Assembly: GCA_025232375.1 (NCBI GenBank)
Contig: CP060419.1
Location: forward strand, 2,541,001-2,605,000
DNA from: Pseudoxanthomonas sp. NC8
Lineage (GTDB): Bacteria > Pseudomonadota > Gammaproteobacteria > Xanthomonadales > Xanthomonadaceae
Direction of reading: 5' to 3'
DNA length: 64,000 nt
Shown: positions 43,774 to 53,422 of the stretch, piece after piece
How the letters are laid out: every line of letters starts with the position of its first letter
Numbering within the stretch: position 1 is the stretch's first letter
Notes under the pieces: generated by a model
Databases searched by the model: none
What the model was told of the DNA's origin: nothing
The model's input: the letters and a program-made list of their open reading frames with translations, nothing else
Made by a program: the position numbers and the translations under genes

Positions 43774-45417
43774 CTATTGCCGGGCGCCGCGCAGCACGTG
43801 GCCGCCCTGCTGCAGCTCCAGCGACTGCACCCTGCCGGCGCCGTCGCGCTGGAAGCGGATCTCGATGCCGTAGGCCGGCGCCTCGAAGGTGTCGACCGCG
43901 GTCGCGGCCAGCGGGAACGCGCCCTGCCCGGTCGCCTGCGCCTGCAGCTCGCCGCCATGCTCGCGCACGGCCAACGAAAACCCGGGCATCAACGCATAGT
44001 CGCCCGCGTACGCACCCAGATGCGCCGGCGTCAGCGCCGGTGCCGCGGCCGTGGCGCGGTCGATGCGCTGCGCCGGGATCACAGCTCCCATCTGCGCCCA
44101 GGTGAAGCCATAGCTGCCGTCGGCCTTGCGCTGCGGGTGCAGCACCGCATCCAGTGCCAGCGGGTAGAAGTCGCCGGCATCGTCATGGCCCATCTCGTAT
44201 TCGTCCTGGCCCTCGGCCGGACGAAGAGCCGGCCGTCGCGCGCGCGCAAGGTCATTTTCATCGCACCCTGCAGCTGGTACTCGCCGGCCAGCGCGTGCAG
44301 CAGCGCCGGATCGGCCGCCACGGCCTTGCGCGGCCTGCCCAGTGGCAGCGATTCGTCGACCAGGTGGAGGCCGAGGCTGCCCAGGCTGCCGATCGAGGTC
44401 CAGGTCGTGTCGGACAGGACCACCACCCCGCGCTGCCGCTGCGGATCGAGCGAGACGAAGGCGGAGAAGCCGCCGGTGCCACCCTCGTGCATCAGCACGG
44501 TGCGGCCGTTCACTGGCACGCGCATCCAGTTCATGCCCATGGCCGGCTGGGCGGAAACCTGCGCATGCGTCGTCGCCAGCGCGGCGCGGATCGGCGCGTC
44601 GATCCCGCCCAGCCCGCCCTGCACGTAGCGGACCATGTCATCGAGGGTGGCGCGCACGCCACCGACCCCGGCCAGGTCGGTGGCGAAATGCCGTACCGGC
44701 ACGGGCCGCGTGTTGGGCGCATGGCCGATGGCGGCGCACGCCGGCCGGCGGATCGTTGATGTACGCATGGTCCATGCCCAGTGGCGCGAACAGCTCGCGC
44801 CGCGCCGGGCCCTCGAAGTCGGTGCCCGCGCGCCGGGCAACCGCGTACGACAGCAGCATCGAGGCGAAGTTGGAGTACTCGAAGCGGCTGCCCGGCGCGG
44901 CAGCCAGTTGCGCGTCGCCGAGCGAGGCCAGCAGGGCTGCGGCGTCGAGGTTGGCGTAGGGATTGTCCATGCTCGTCGCACCCAGCCGCGAGGGCAGCGC
45001 GGGCAGGCCGGACGTATGGGTGACCACGTGCCGAAGCAGGACCGGCTGCCCCTGCCAGTCGGGCACCTTCGTGCCTTCCGGCAGCCATGCGGCCAGCGGA
45101 TCGTCGAGCGAGCCCTTGCCCTGCTCGATCAGCCGCGCGAGCAAGGCTGCGGTCATGGTCTTGCTGACCGAGCCGATCTCGAACGCCACGTCCGGCCCGA
45201 TCCGCCTGGACTGAGCCGCGTCGGCGCACTGGAAGCTGCGGGAGACGCGGTCCTTCTCGACCACGGCCACGGCCATGCAGGCGCCGGTGCGGTCGCCGAG
45301 CAGGCGCTGTTGCACCAGCCCGGTAAGGCGCGCGTCGGTCATCGCCGCGGCACCGGCCGGCGGCACAAGGGCGATGGCGGCCGCAGCCACCGGGAGGAAG
45401 CTAAGGCGAAATTCCAT
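43774..45417 (-). CDS. Class C beta-lactamase-like serine hydrolase, exported
   Basis: About 545 residues from ATG 45417 with signal sequence. Penicillin-binding-fold motifs: SxxK in EIGSVSKTMTAALLARLIEQ, YxN in SRFEYSNFASMLLSYAVA, and a HxG-type third motif in VLMHEGGTGGFSAFVSL. HVVTHTSGLPALPSRLG is typical of the AmpC/EstB-like family. A C-terminal lipocalin-like extension (LGAYAGDYALMPGFSLAVRE, LQQGGHVLRGARQ) follows, as in many uncharacterised serine hydrolases, so a peptidase or esterase role is as likely as beta-lactam resistance. Frame breaks near 44738 and 44206. Upstream of the two-component pair but 34 bases apart. Confidence 0.87.
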
Positions 45418-45534
45418 TGCGCACCTCCTGAGTCGGGATGCGGCCATGGTCGGCCGGCGCGTGAGGCCGGGTGCGGGTATGCGACGAACAGCGGCGCGCC
45501 GGCGACGGACGCCCGCCGTGCGCGACGGACGCGT

Positions 45535-46884
45535 TCAGTCCGCGAGCAGCGCGGCCACTACCCGGTGATAGCGCCCGGTGATGGCGTCACGGTCGCGATG
45601 CCGCCCGTCGGCCACCACCGTCGTGCCGGCCACCCGTACCTCGCGTACGAGGGGACGGTTGCCGGCGAACAGCCAGCGGTCCACCACGTCCTCCGGACGT
45701 GCGCCGGCGAACGCCGGCGCCTGCTGGTCCAGCGTGATCCAGTCGGCCGCATTGCCGCTTGACAGCGCCCCGACCGGCTGCCCGGTCGCGCGCTGGCCGC
45801 TGGCCAAGGTGCCGTGCAGCAGGGTCTCGCCGACGCTGCTGCTGTCCGTACCCACGGCGATATTGCGATGCCGCGTGTGCAGGCGCTGTCCGTATTCGAG
45901 CCAGCGCAGCTCCTCCACCGGCGATACCGACACGTGCGAATCCGAGCCGATGCCCCAGGCACCACCGGCATCGAGGTAGTCGCGCAGCGGGAACAGGCCG
46001 TCGCCGAGGTTGGCCTCGGTGGTCGGGCAGATCGCCACCGTGGCGCCACTGCCGGCGATCCCGGCGATCTCGCCGGCTGTCAGGTGCGTGGCATGCACCA
46101 GCGTCCAGTCGGCATCCACCGGGGCATGGTCGAGCAGCCACTCGACCGGTCGCGCATTGCGCACGGTAAGGCAGTCCTGCACCTCGCCGATCTGTTCGGC
46201 GATGTGGACATGCAACGGGATGCCCGGCGGCAACGCATCCAGTGCGGCCGCCATCGCTTCGGGCGGCACCGCGCGCAGACTGTGGAAGGCGACCCCGACG
46301 CGCAGCGTGTCGTCCTCGATCGCACGCAGCGACTCGAACAGGCGCAGGAAACCGTCGAGGTCGTGGCCGAAGCGGCGCTGCCGCGCCGACAACGGGCGCC
46401 GGTCGAAACCGCCGGTCATGTACAGCACCGGCAACAGGGTCAGGCGGATGCCGGTGCCGCGGGCGGCGGCGACCAGCGCCTTCGACATCGCCGCCGGGTC
46501 GGCATACGGCGTGCCATCGGGCGCGTGGTGCAGGTAGTGGAACTCGCAGACCGAGGTGTATCCGGCTTCGAGCATCTCGGCATACAGCTGCGCGGCGACC
46601 GCGTGCAGGCTGTCGGGATCGAAGCGCGCGGCGATGCGGTACATCGTCTCGCGCCAGGTCCAGAACGAATCCTGCGCGTGGGTCTGGCGCTCGGTAAGGC
46701 CCGCCATCACCCGCTGGAAGGCGTGCGAATGCAAATTGGCGATACCCGGCAGCAGCCAGCCACCGTTCCCGCTCGGCTCGGCCGGCACCACGCGTGCGAC
46801 GCGCCCGGCGGCCAGCTCCAGTCCGGCGTCGCCCCGCCAACCGGCGGGGGTCCACAGCAGCGAAGCGTCGCGCAGTTCGTCCAT
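45535..46884 (-). CDS. hutF: Formimidoylglutamate deiminase
   Basis: Converts N-formimidoyl-L-glutamate to N-formyl-L-glutamate and ammonia, the step that makes HutG necessary. 449 residues in one frame; ATG 46884 ([20 protein letters not shown]) is chosen over upstream codons by family alignment. Metal motif [20 protein letters not shown]; then [69 protein letters not shown] and [20 protein letters not shown]. Divergent from hutI with 65 bases between, so a shared promoter region (45 % or so AT less GC-rich than coding DNA) probably controls both. Confidence 0.95.
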   Translation of the reverse strand: MDELRDASLLWTPAGWRGDAGLELAAGRVARVVPAEPSGNGGWLLPGIANLHSHAFQRVMAGLTERQTHAQDSFWTWRETMYRIAARFDPDSLHAVAAQLYAEMLEAGYTSVCEFHYLHHAPDGTPYADPAAMSKALVAAARGTGIRLTLLPVLYMTGGFDRRPLSARQRRFGHDLDGFLRLFESLRAIEDDTLRVGVAFHSLRAVPPEAMAAALDALPPGIPLHVHIAEQIGEVQDCLTVRNARPVEWLLDHAPVDADWTLVHATHLTAGEIAGIAGSGATVAICPTTEANLGDGLFPLRDYLDAGGAWGIGSDSHVSVSPVEELRWLEYGQRLHTRHRNIAVGTDSSSVGETLLHGTLASGQRATGQPVGALSSGNAADWITLDQQAPAFAGARPEDVVDRWLFAGNRPLVREVRVAGTTVVADGRHRDRDAITGRYHRVVAALLAD

Positions 46885-46949
46885 GGCCGCATTCTCGCGC
46901 GAACGGCATCGCGTGGCATGGGCCCATGACCTCCCCGTACAATCGCGCC

Positions 46950-48186
46950 ATGGACACCCTGCCCGCATGCCGCTGGGACGGCCTGATCGTCAACGCCCGC
47001 CCGCCAGCCACCTGGCCGGGGACTCCGGCTATGGCGTGGTCGTGGACGGCGCGCTGGGCTGGCAGGACGGCCTGATCAGCTACGCCGGCCCGGCGTCCGG
47101 GTTGCCGGGCGCGCCGCAAGCATTGGCCACCGAGGTGATCGACGCCGCTGGACGCTGGATCACGCCCGGCCTGGTCGACTGCCACACCCACCTGGTGTTC
47201 GGCGGCGACCGTGCCGGCGAGTTCGAGCAGCGCCTGCAGGGCGCCAGCTACGAGGCCATCGCCCGCGCCGGCGGCGGCATCGTCTCGACGGTACGCGCCA
47301 CGCGCGCCGCCGACGAAGACACCCTGCTCGCGCAGTCGTCGCCCCCGCGCGCGCATTGCTCGCCGACGGCGCGACCACGGTGGAGATCAAGTCCGGCTAT
47401 GGCCGGATTTCGAGGGCGAGCGACGCATGCTGCGCGTGGCGCGGCGCATCGGCCATGAACTCGGCATCGAGGTCCGCACCACCTTCCTCGGCGCGCACGC
47501 GCTGCCACCTGAATTCGCCGGCCGCGCCGACGCCTACATCGATGCCGTCTGCGAATGGCTGCCACGGCTGCACGGCGAGGGCCTTGGTCGATGCGGTCGA
47601 CGCGTTCTGCGAGCGGATCGGATTCGATGCCGCGCAGACCGGCCGCGTGTTCGAGGCCGCGCGCGCGCTCGGCCTGCCGGTGAAGCTGCATGCCGACCAG
47701 CTCAGCGACGGCGGCGGCGCGGCGCTGGTGGCGGAGTTCGATGGCCTGTCGGCCGACCACGTCGAGCACACCTCGCCCGACGGCGTCAGGGCGATGGCGC
47801 GCGCCGGCACCGTGGCGGTACTGCTGCCCGGCGCGTTCCACGTGCTGCGCGAAACCAAGCTGCCGCCGCTTGAGGAATTCCGCGCCCTCGGCGTGCCGAT
47901 GGCGGTGGCCACCGACTGCAATCCCGGCACCTCGCCGCTGCAATCGCTGCGCCTGGCGATGTCACTGGCCTGCACCCACTTCCGGCTGACGCCCGAGGAA
48001 GCGCTGCGCGGCGCCACCGTCAACGGCGCACGCGCACTGGGCCTGGCCGACCGCGGCCGGCTGCAGGCGGGCCTGCGCGCGGACTTCGTGCTGTGGGAGA
48101 TCGACCAGCCAGCGGAGCTGGCCTATTGGCTGGGCGGCGCGCTGCGCGCCGGCAGCTGGATCGGCGGCCGCCAGATCACGGCCTGA
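46950..48186 (+). CDS. hutI: Imidazolonepropionase
   Basis: Hydrolyses 4-imidazolone-5-propionate to N-formimidoylglutamate, giving HutF its substrate. About 412 residues from ATG 46950. Motifs: [20 protein letters not shown] (HxH), [85 protein letters not shown] and [17 protein letters not shown]. Frame breaks near 47003, 47345, 47406 and 47586 (GGCCTTGGTCG for GGCCTGGTCG). hutH and hutU are not in the window. Confidence 0.95.
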
Positions 48187-48214
48187 ACGGCCGTCGGCGC
48201 AAACCGCGCAAAAA

Positions 48215-48237
48215 AACGCGGCGTAAGGCGCCGCGTT
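48215..48237. terminator. Bidirectional terminator between hutI and the bTHX gene
   Basis: AACGCGGCG-TAAGG-CGCCGCGTT, perfect 9-bp stem; seven As precede it and TTCTT follows, so it can end both the bTHX transcript (minus) and hutI. If TAAGG is read as CCAGG, the stem extends to 10 bp with a 3-base loop. Confidence 0.88.
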
Positions 48238-48259
48238 CTTCTCAACCGGTAGCAGGCAC

Positions 48260-48439
48260 TCAGGCCTTGGCGACGGTCTTCTTGGCCACGGCCTTCTTCA
48301 CCACCGGCTTGGCGACGGTCTTCTTCGCCGCGGGAGCAGCAGCGCCAGCAGCGGCGCGGGTACCGCCCGCACGGCGCGAATTGCCATAGCTGGCGTTGTA
48401 GCGCTTGCCCTTGGCGGTCTTGCGGTCACCCTTGCCCAT
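48260..48439 (-). CDS. 30S ribosomal protein bTHX-like with Lys/Ala-rich tail
   Basis: 59 residues from ATG 48439 (AAGGAG-like site upstream). The first 22 residues, MGKGDRKTAKGKRYNASYG then NSR, match the bTHX (Thx) family, a small basic 30S-associated protein. The rest, from about residue 27, is low-complexity: AAAGAAAPAAKKTVAKPVV followed by KKAVAKKTVAKA, like a histone H1 tail. The tail is a direct repeat of (K)KxVAK units. Terminated by the strong hairpin at 48215-48237. Confidence 0.88.
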   Translation of the reverse strand: MGKGDRKTAKGKRYNASYGNSRRAGGTRAAAGAAAPAAKKTVAKPVVKKAVAKKTVAKA

Positions 48440-48523
48440 CTTCGACTCCTTCAGGTTTTGCAGATTTGCATGAATTTGCCAGCGCACGGCCGCGCGGCAG
48501 GCCGGCAAGCCTAGCACGCGCAC

Positions 48524-48938
48524 TCAATGGGCGCAGCTGGCGTCATGAACGTGGCCGTGGTTCAGCCGCAGGTTCAGCAGGTGCGCCAGTCCAACCAGCG
48601 TGCCACCGAAGGTCATCACCACCGCGTGCGGAGCGACCGAGTGATGCAGCGGCGCATAGAGCAGGCCCGCCCAGAGCGCCAACAGCCCGGGCACGAGCAG
48701 GCCGAGCGCGCGCAGCGCGGTGGCGGCGATAGCTCCAGCCCAGGCTGAACAGTCCGAGCAGGGTCACGAACGACACCAGTACGCCTTCCAGGCCGCCGTT
48801 GAACCACAGTGACAGCCCGAGCGACGGCAATGCCGCCAGCAGCAGCGGCGTGAACGCGCAATGCAGCGCGCACAGCAGCGAGCCGGTCGCACCGAAGCGA
48901 TCGAACAGGGGATGGGGACCGTGCGGGACTCGGGTCAT
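48524..48938 (-). CDS. MerC-domain membrane protein
   Basis: About 137 residues from ATG 48938. The MerC pattern is clear: FDRFGATGSLLCALHCAFTP with the paired Cys, LLLAALPSLGLSLWF, GVLVSFVTLLGLFSLGWSYR, then after a frame break near 48715 PGLLALWAGLLYAPLHH, VVMTFGGTLVGLAHLLNLRL and the metal-ligand-rich end NHGHVHDASCAH. MerC proteins move mercury in mer operons, but this stand-alone type without merR/merA is common and in several bacteria zinc-regulated. It is divergent from the ZnuD-like receptor across a Zur-box-like site. Confidence 0.85.
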
Positions 48939-48975
48939 CGGCCAGCCATGACGTTTGGGGGTGTCGGCAACTTGG

Positions 48976-48992
48976 GATACATTATAACATTC
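48976..48992. promoter_or_regulatory. Zur-box-like site between MerC-like and ZnuD-like genes
   Basis: GATACATTATAACATTC: an AT-rich island in a GC-rich region. Read on the minus strand it is GAATGTTATAATGTATC, matching one half of the proteobacterial Zur consensus (TGTTATAATATAACA) well and the other half partly. It is 37 bases from the MerC-like ATG and 33 from the receptor ATG, so one site could control both. Confidence 0.6.
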
Positions 48993-49025
48993 TTGCCCGC
49001 TTGTCACCGTCCCCTCCGGTCACCC

Positions 49026-51176
49026 ATGTCCCACGCCTGCATCCGGTTCGCCACGCCAGCGGGTCACCGCCTGGCCGCCGCACTTGTCCTGGCCTGCTCC
49101 ACTCTCCCGGCCGCCGCCGCGGACGAAGCCACCGATCTGCCCACCGTGCAGGTGACAGCCTCGCCACTGGCGGGCGATGCCGAATCCCTCGCCCGGCCGG
49201 TCGAAGTCCTTCAGGGCGACACCTGGACCGGGCCAAATCCGCCACCCTCGGCGAGACCGTGTCGAAGTTGCCCGGAGTGCAGGCTACCTATTTCGGGCCC
49301 GGCGTCGGCCGGCCGATCCTGCGTGGCCTCGACGGCCCGCGCGTGCAGGTGCTGTCGAGCGGCATCGGCAGCATGGACGCCTCCACCGTCAGCGCCGACC
49401 ACGCCACCAGCGTCGAGCCATTCCTGGCCGACCAGATCGAAGTGCTGAAGGGCCCGGCGACGCTGCTGTTCGGCAGCGGCGCGATCGGCGGCGCGGTCAA
49501 TGTCGCCGACGGCCGCATCGCCCGCGACCTGCCGGAGGAACCGCTCAGCGGCCGCGTCGAGGTCCGCGGCAACACAGTCAGCGACGAGCGCGCCGGCATG
49601 TTCCGCCTCGACGGCGTCAACGGAAACTGGGTCCTGCACGTGGACGGCCTGGTCCGCAACACCGACGACTATGCGATCCCCGGCGTGGCCCACGCACCGC
49701 ACGAAGGCGACCACGACGACGAGGCGCAGGTTCCGGGCCGCCTGGACAACAGCGCTCTCAGGACGCGCGCGGCCGCGCTGGGCGCGACCTGGCTGGGCGA
49801 GGCGGGCTACTTCGGCCTGTCGGCCAGCACCTACCGCGGCAACTACGGCATCCCGGCCGGCGCGCACCTGCATGCGGACGACGACCACGACTATGACGCC
49901 GGCGACCACGCGGAGGAAGAACATGGCGAGGTCCGCATCGACCTGGCCCAGAACCAGCTCGCGCTGAAGGCCGGCATGTATGACCCGCTGCCGTTCCTGC
50001 AGAGCGTGGAACTGCACGGCGCCTACAACGACTACGAACACGTCGAACTGGAAGATGGGTAAGGTCGGCACCCGCTTCACCAGCGAAGGCTACGACGCAC
50101 GGATCGAGGCGGTACAGCAGGAAACCGGCGGCTGGCGCGGCGCATTCGGCCTGCAGCTGGGCCGGGTCGACTTCGGTGCGGTGGGAGACGAGGCCTTCGT
50201 GCCGGCCACCGTGACTGCCAGCAGCGGGATGTTCGTCGTCGTGCAGGAGAAGAACTTCGGGCCGGTGAAGGTCGAACTCGGCGGCCCATGGGACCGGATC
50301 CGCCTGGACCCGGCCGGCGGCCAACCGCACCGCGAGTTCGATGCCACCAACCTGTCCGCCGCGGCGATCTGGCGGATCGACGAGGCCTTCGACCTGCGCT
50401 TCGGCATCGACAGTTCCGAGCGCGCGCCGACGCAGGAAGAGCTGTACGCCGGCGGCCTGCACGTGGCGACCGGTGCGATCGAGATCGGCGACAACGCCCT
50501 GGATCCCGAGCGCGCGCTGCGCGGGGAGATCGGCCTGCACGCGCACAACGAACGCGTCGATTTCAAGGTGTCGGTCTACCGCAGCGACTTCGAGGACTTC
50601 ATCTACCTGGCCGACACCGGCATCAAGGAACAGGGCACGCCGGTGCGGCTGTGGACCCAGGCCGACGCGGCATTCACCGGTGCCGAGGCCGAGGCGATCG
50701 CGCACCTGGCCGAGAACGCCAGCGGCGCATGGGACCTGCGCCTGTTCGGCGACACGGTGCGCGGCAGGCTGGACGGCAGCGGCAGCCGTGCGGTCGGGTT
50801 CGACGTGCCGCACGGCGAACACGCACACCACTACGAAGCCCAACTGGCCAACAGCGGCTACCTGCCGCGGATCGCACCCGGACGGTTCGGTGCGGATCTG
50901 TCCCAGGAGCTGGATGGCTGGCGCGCTTCGCTCGGTGCGGTGCGCTACCAGCGCCAGGACCGGGTCGCGCAGAACGAGGAACCCAGCCCCGGCTACACGC
51001 TGGTGGATGCGCACCTGGCCTATCGCCGGGAGCGCAGCTCCGGCAACAGCTGGGAAGTGTTTATGGATGGCAGCAACCTGGGCGACAAGGAAGTCCGGCC
51101 GCATACCTCGCTGCTGCGCGATTACGCGCCGCTGCCGGGCCGCGCGGTGGCATTCGGCCTGCGCGCCTGGTTCTGA
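49026..51176 (+). CDS. ZnuD-like TonB-dependent outer-membrane zinc receptor
   Basis: About 715 residues from ATG 49026 with signal peptide (LAAALVLACSTLPAAAADEA). The TonB box region is DLPTVQVTASPLAG; the plug contains LGETVSKLPGVQATYFGPGV, GRPILRGLDGPRVQVLSSGI and EVLKGPATLLFGSGAIGGAV. The barrel ends LPGRAVAFGLRAWF. Two extracellular loops are rich in His and Asp: HAPHEGDHDDEAQ and HLHADDDHDYDAGDHAEEEH, plus PHGEHAHHYEA further on. Such loops bind zinc in neisserial ZnuD. Frame breaks near 49235 (ACCTGG for ACCCTGG) and 50058 (GGGTAAGG for GGCCAGG). Zur-box-like site upstream and zur 2.2 kb downstream support the call. Confidence 0.9.
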
Positions 51177-51196
51177 GCCGGCGGGCCACCGGACCC

Positions 51197-51224
51197 GGGA
51201 AGGGCGGCGCATACCGCCCTTCCC
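51197..51224 (+). terminator. Terminator after the ZnuD-like gene
   Basis: Perfect 11-bp stem GGGAAGGGCGG / CCGCCCTTCCC with loop CGCATA, 20 bases after the receptor stop. No T-tract; immediately followed by the MarR operator. Confidence 0.7.
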
Positions 51225-51234
51225 CACGCGCCCA

Positions 51235-51256
51235 CATACGTGCATATGCACGTATG
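51235..51256. promoter_or_regulatory. 22-bp perfect palindrome, probable MarR operator
   Basis: Half-site CATACGTGCAT followed at once by its reverse complement ATGCACGTATG. It ends 30 bases before the marR start, over the expected promoter, the classical position for MarR autorepression of a marR-transporter operon. Confidence 0.75.
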
Positions 51257-51286
51257 ATGGTCCCGCCCCCTCCGCGCCCAGCACCG

Positions 51287-51720
51287 ATGGCCACCCGCGA
51301 CGCATCTCCCTGCACGTGCTTCCGCCTGCGCCGCGCGGCTCGGCAGGTCTCCCAGCTGTACGATAAGGCGCTGGCCGGCGCCGGCCTGAGCGTCAACCAG
51401 TATTCGATACTCCGCCACGCCCGCGCGCCGCGCACGCTGGGTGAACTCGCGTCGCGGCTGGGCATGGACCGGACCACGTTGACCCGCAACGTCGAGCCGC
51501 TGCTGCGCGCTGGCTGGCTGGCCGAAGCACGCGGCGCCGATCCGCGCCAGCGCGTGCTGTCGGTCACCGGCGAGGGACGGGAGCGCTGGAACGGGCACGC
51601 CCGCTGTGGCGCCGTGCCCAGCAGCGCATCGACCAGCTGCTCGGGGACCCCGCGCGCGAGCGCCTGCACGCAGACCTCGACGCACTCGATGCCGCCCTGT
51701 CGGCGGAGCGGCAGGCATGA
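51287..51720 (+). CDS. MarR-family transcriptional regulator
   Basis: About 144 residues from ATG 51287. Winged-helix core: SPCTCFRLRRAARQVSQLYD, KALAGAGLSVNQYSILRHAR, RTLGELASRLGMDRTTLTRN (recognition helix), VEPLLRAGWLAEARGADPRQ, RVLSVTGEGRERW. Cys-rich N-terminus (DASPCTCFRLRR) may be redox- or metal-sensing. A frame break near 51593 restores the C-terminal helix with QRIDQLLGDPARERLHADLD. Its TGA overlaps the MFS ATG, so the two form an operon behind the 22-bp palindrome. Lys in LYDKALAGAG comes from a TAAGG. Confidence 0.92.
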
Positions 51721-52936
51721 ACGCGTCCCGCACCGCCGGCGGCACCGGTATGGTCGTGGCCGCGGCGGCCATGCTGATGCTGACCATGGGCGCGCGCCAG
51801 ACCACCGGCCTGTTCGTCGCTCCCATCCACCTGGACACCGGCGTGGGCATCGCCACCATCAGCCCTGGCGCTGGCAATCGGCCAGTTCGTCTGGGGCGCG
51901 GTCCAGCCGGTGTTCGGCGCCATTGCCGACCGGCACGGACCCGAACCGGTGCTGGTGGCCGGCGGCCTGCTGCTGACCGCTGGCCTTGGCGCTGGTGCCG
52001 TTCCTGCCGACGGGTCCGGGACTGATGCTGACCTGGGCATGCTGACCGCCGCCGGCGCCGGTGCCGGCAGCTTCTCGATCCTGATCGGCGCCACCGCCGG
52101 CCGCTTGCCCGCGGAGCGGCGCTCGTTCGCCGCCGGCTTCATCAACGCCGGCGGTTCGCTCGGCCAGTTCGTGTTCGCACCGCTGCTGCAGCTGGTGATC
52201 GGCGCCGCCGGCTGGACCGCGGCGATGCTCGGGATGGCGGCGACCTCGCTGCTGACCCTGCCGCTGGCCCGCGTGTTCCGCCGTCGACCCGGCTAAGGCC
52301 GCCGTGGTGCACGAAGGCACCGAGGACCGCGGCCTGCGCCACCAGCTCGGCATCGCCCTGCGCGACCGCAGCTACTGGCTGCTGCACCTGGGCTTCTTCA
52401 CCTGCGGCGTGCACGTGGCCTTATGGTCACCCACCTGCCGGGCGAAGTGGCGCTGTGCGGGCTGCCGGCCAGCGTCTCGGCGGTGTCGATCGCGCTGATC
52501 GGGCTGTTCAACATCGCCGGCAGCCTGCTGGCGGGCAAGCTCGGCGAGCGCTTCCGCATGAAGTGGATCCTCGCGCTGATGTACGCCAGCCGCGCGCTGC
52601 TGATCGCGCTGTTCCTGCTCGCACCGAAGACCGCGCTGACGTTCTACCTGTTCGCCGCCGGCCTCGGCTTCACCTGGCTGGCGACCGTGCCGCCCACCGC
52701 CGGCCTTGGTCGGCAAGCTGTTCGGCCCGCGCTACCTCGGCACGCTGTTCGGACTGACCCTGTTCTCGCACCAGGTCGGCGGCTTCTTCGGCGCCTGGCT
52801 GGGCGGCATCGCGCTGGAACGCTCGGGCAGCTACGACTGGATGTGGTACGCGGACATGGCGCTGGCCACGGTCGCCGCGCTGGCCCACGTGCCGGTGCGC
52901 GAGAAAGCGGTCGCCACGGCTCCTGCCGCGGCCTGA
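51717..52936 (+). CDS. Major facilitator superfamily transporter
   Basis: About 406 residues from ATG 51717, 12 predicted helices. Segments: GMVVAAAAMLMLTMGARQTT, FGAIADRHGPEPVLVAGGLL (motif-A-like loop), GAGSFSILIGATAGRLPAER, LGQFVFAPLLQLVIGAAGWT, SVSAVSIALIGLFNIAGSLL, AGKLGERFRMKWILALMYAS, TFYLFAAGLGFTWLATVPPT and LFGPRYLGTLFGLTLFSHQV. Resembles oxalate/monocarboxylate-type MFS antiporters, so both efflux and uptake are possible. Five or six frame breaks (near 51868, 51985, 52020, 52285, 52423, 52706), the last CCTTGG for CCTGG. Controlled by the adjacent MarR protein. Confidence 0.92.
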
Positions 52937-53005
52937 CCTGCGCCAGCCCGGCCATGCCCCGCACGACCGCGGTTATTCTCGGGGGCCAATCGCACAGGAG
53001 GCTCC

Positions 53006-53422
53006 ATGGAACGGAACCGTCGCCGCAACCGCACCGCACTGGTGTTCGCACTCTGGACGGCGCCCTGCGCCCTGCTGGCCGCGACCACGGCGCCACCGGC
53101 TGACCCTGGCGTCGTCATCCCGGTCGACTTCGCGCGACCGCTGACGGTGCAGGTCTCGCTGGCCGTCGGCGACAACAGCGGCAACCTCGGCCCGATCGCC
53201 GGAATCCTTGCTGAGGCCGGATTCGAATACGAGGTGCATGTCGCTGAAGGCCACGGACCCGGCGGCGTCTCCGTATCCAGCGGCCTGCTCGCGACCCGCT
53301 CCGGGATGTTCTCGAGCGCAGGGTTCAACGCGCTGAGCAGGCGGCTTGGGCCGGCGGCCGCGCGCATCGGCGGTACGCTCGAGTGGAGCTTCCGCCAGCG
53401 GGCCGCGGCGGTCGGCGACTAG
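53006..53422 (+). CDS. Exported protein of unknown function
   Basis: 138 residues in one frame from ATG 53006, with AGGAGG six bases upstream. A basic N-terminus (MERNRRRNRT) and hydrophobic ALVFALWTAPCALLAATTAP suggest a signal or lipoprotein-like sequence (Cys in PCALLA). The rest (VIPVDFARPLTVQVSLAVGD, EYEVHVAEGHGPGGVSVSSG) matches no family I know. Its TAG overlaps the zur stop from the other strand. Confidence 0.65.
   Translation: MERNRRRNRTALVFALWTAPCALLAATTAPPADPGVVIPVDFARPLTVQVSLAVGDNSGNLGPIAGILAEAGFEYEVHVAEGHGPGGVSVSSGLLATRSGMFSSAGFNALSRRLGPAAARIGGTLEWSFRQRAAAVGD

Noticed and set aside
43774-45417. Beta-lactam resistance gene
   Set aside because: The motifs fit the broad class-C/serine-hydrolase family with a C-terminal extension; nothing shows AmpC-type function and no ampR is adjacent.
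48524-48938. Mercury-resistance (mer) operon
   Set aside because: Only a MerC-domain protein is present; merR, merT, merP and merA are missing and the neighbourhood is zinc-related.
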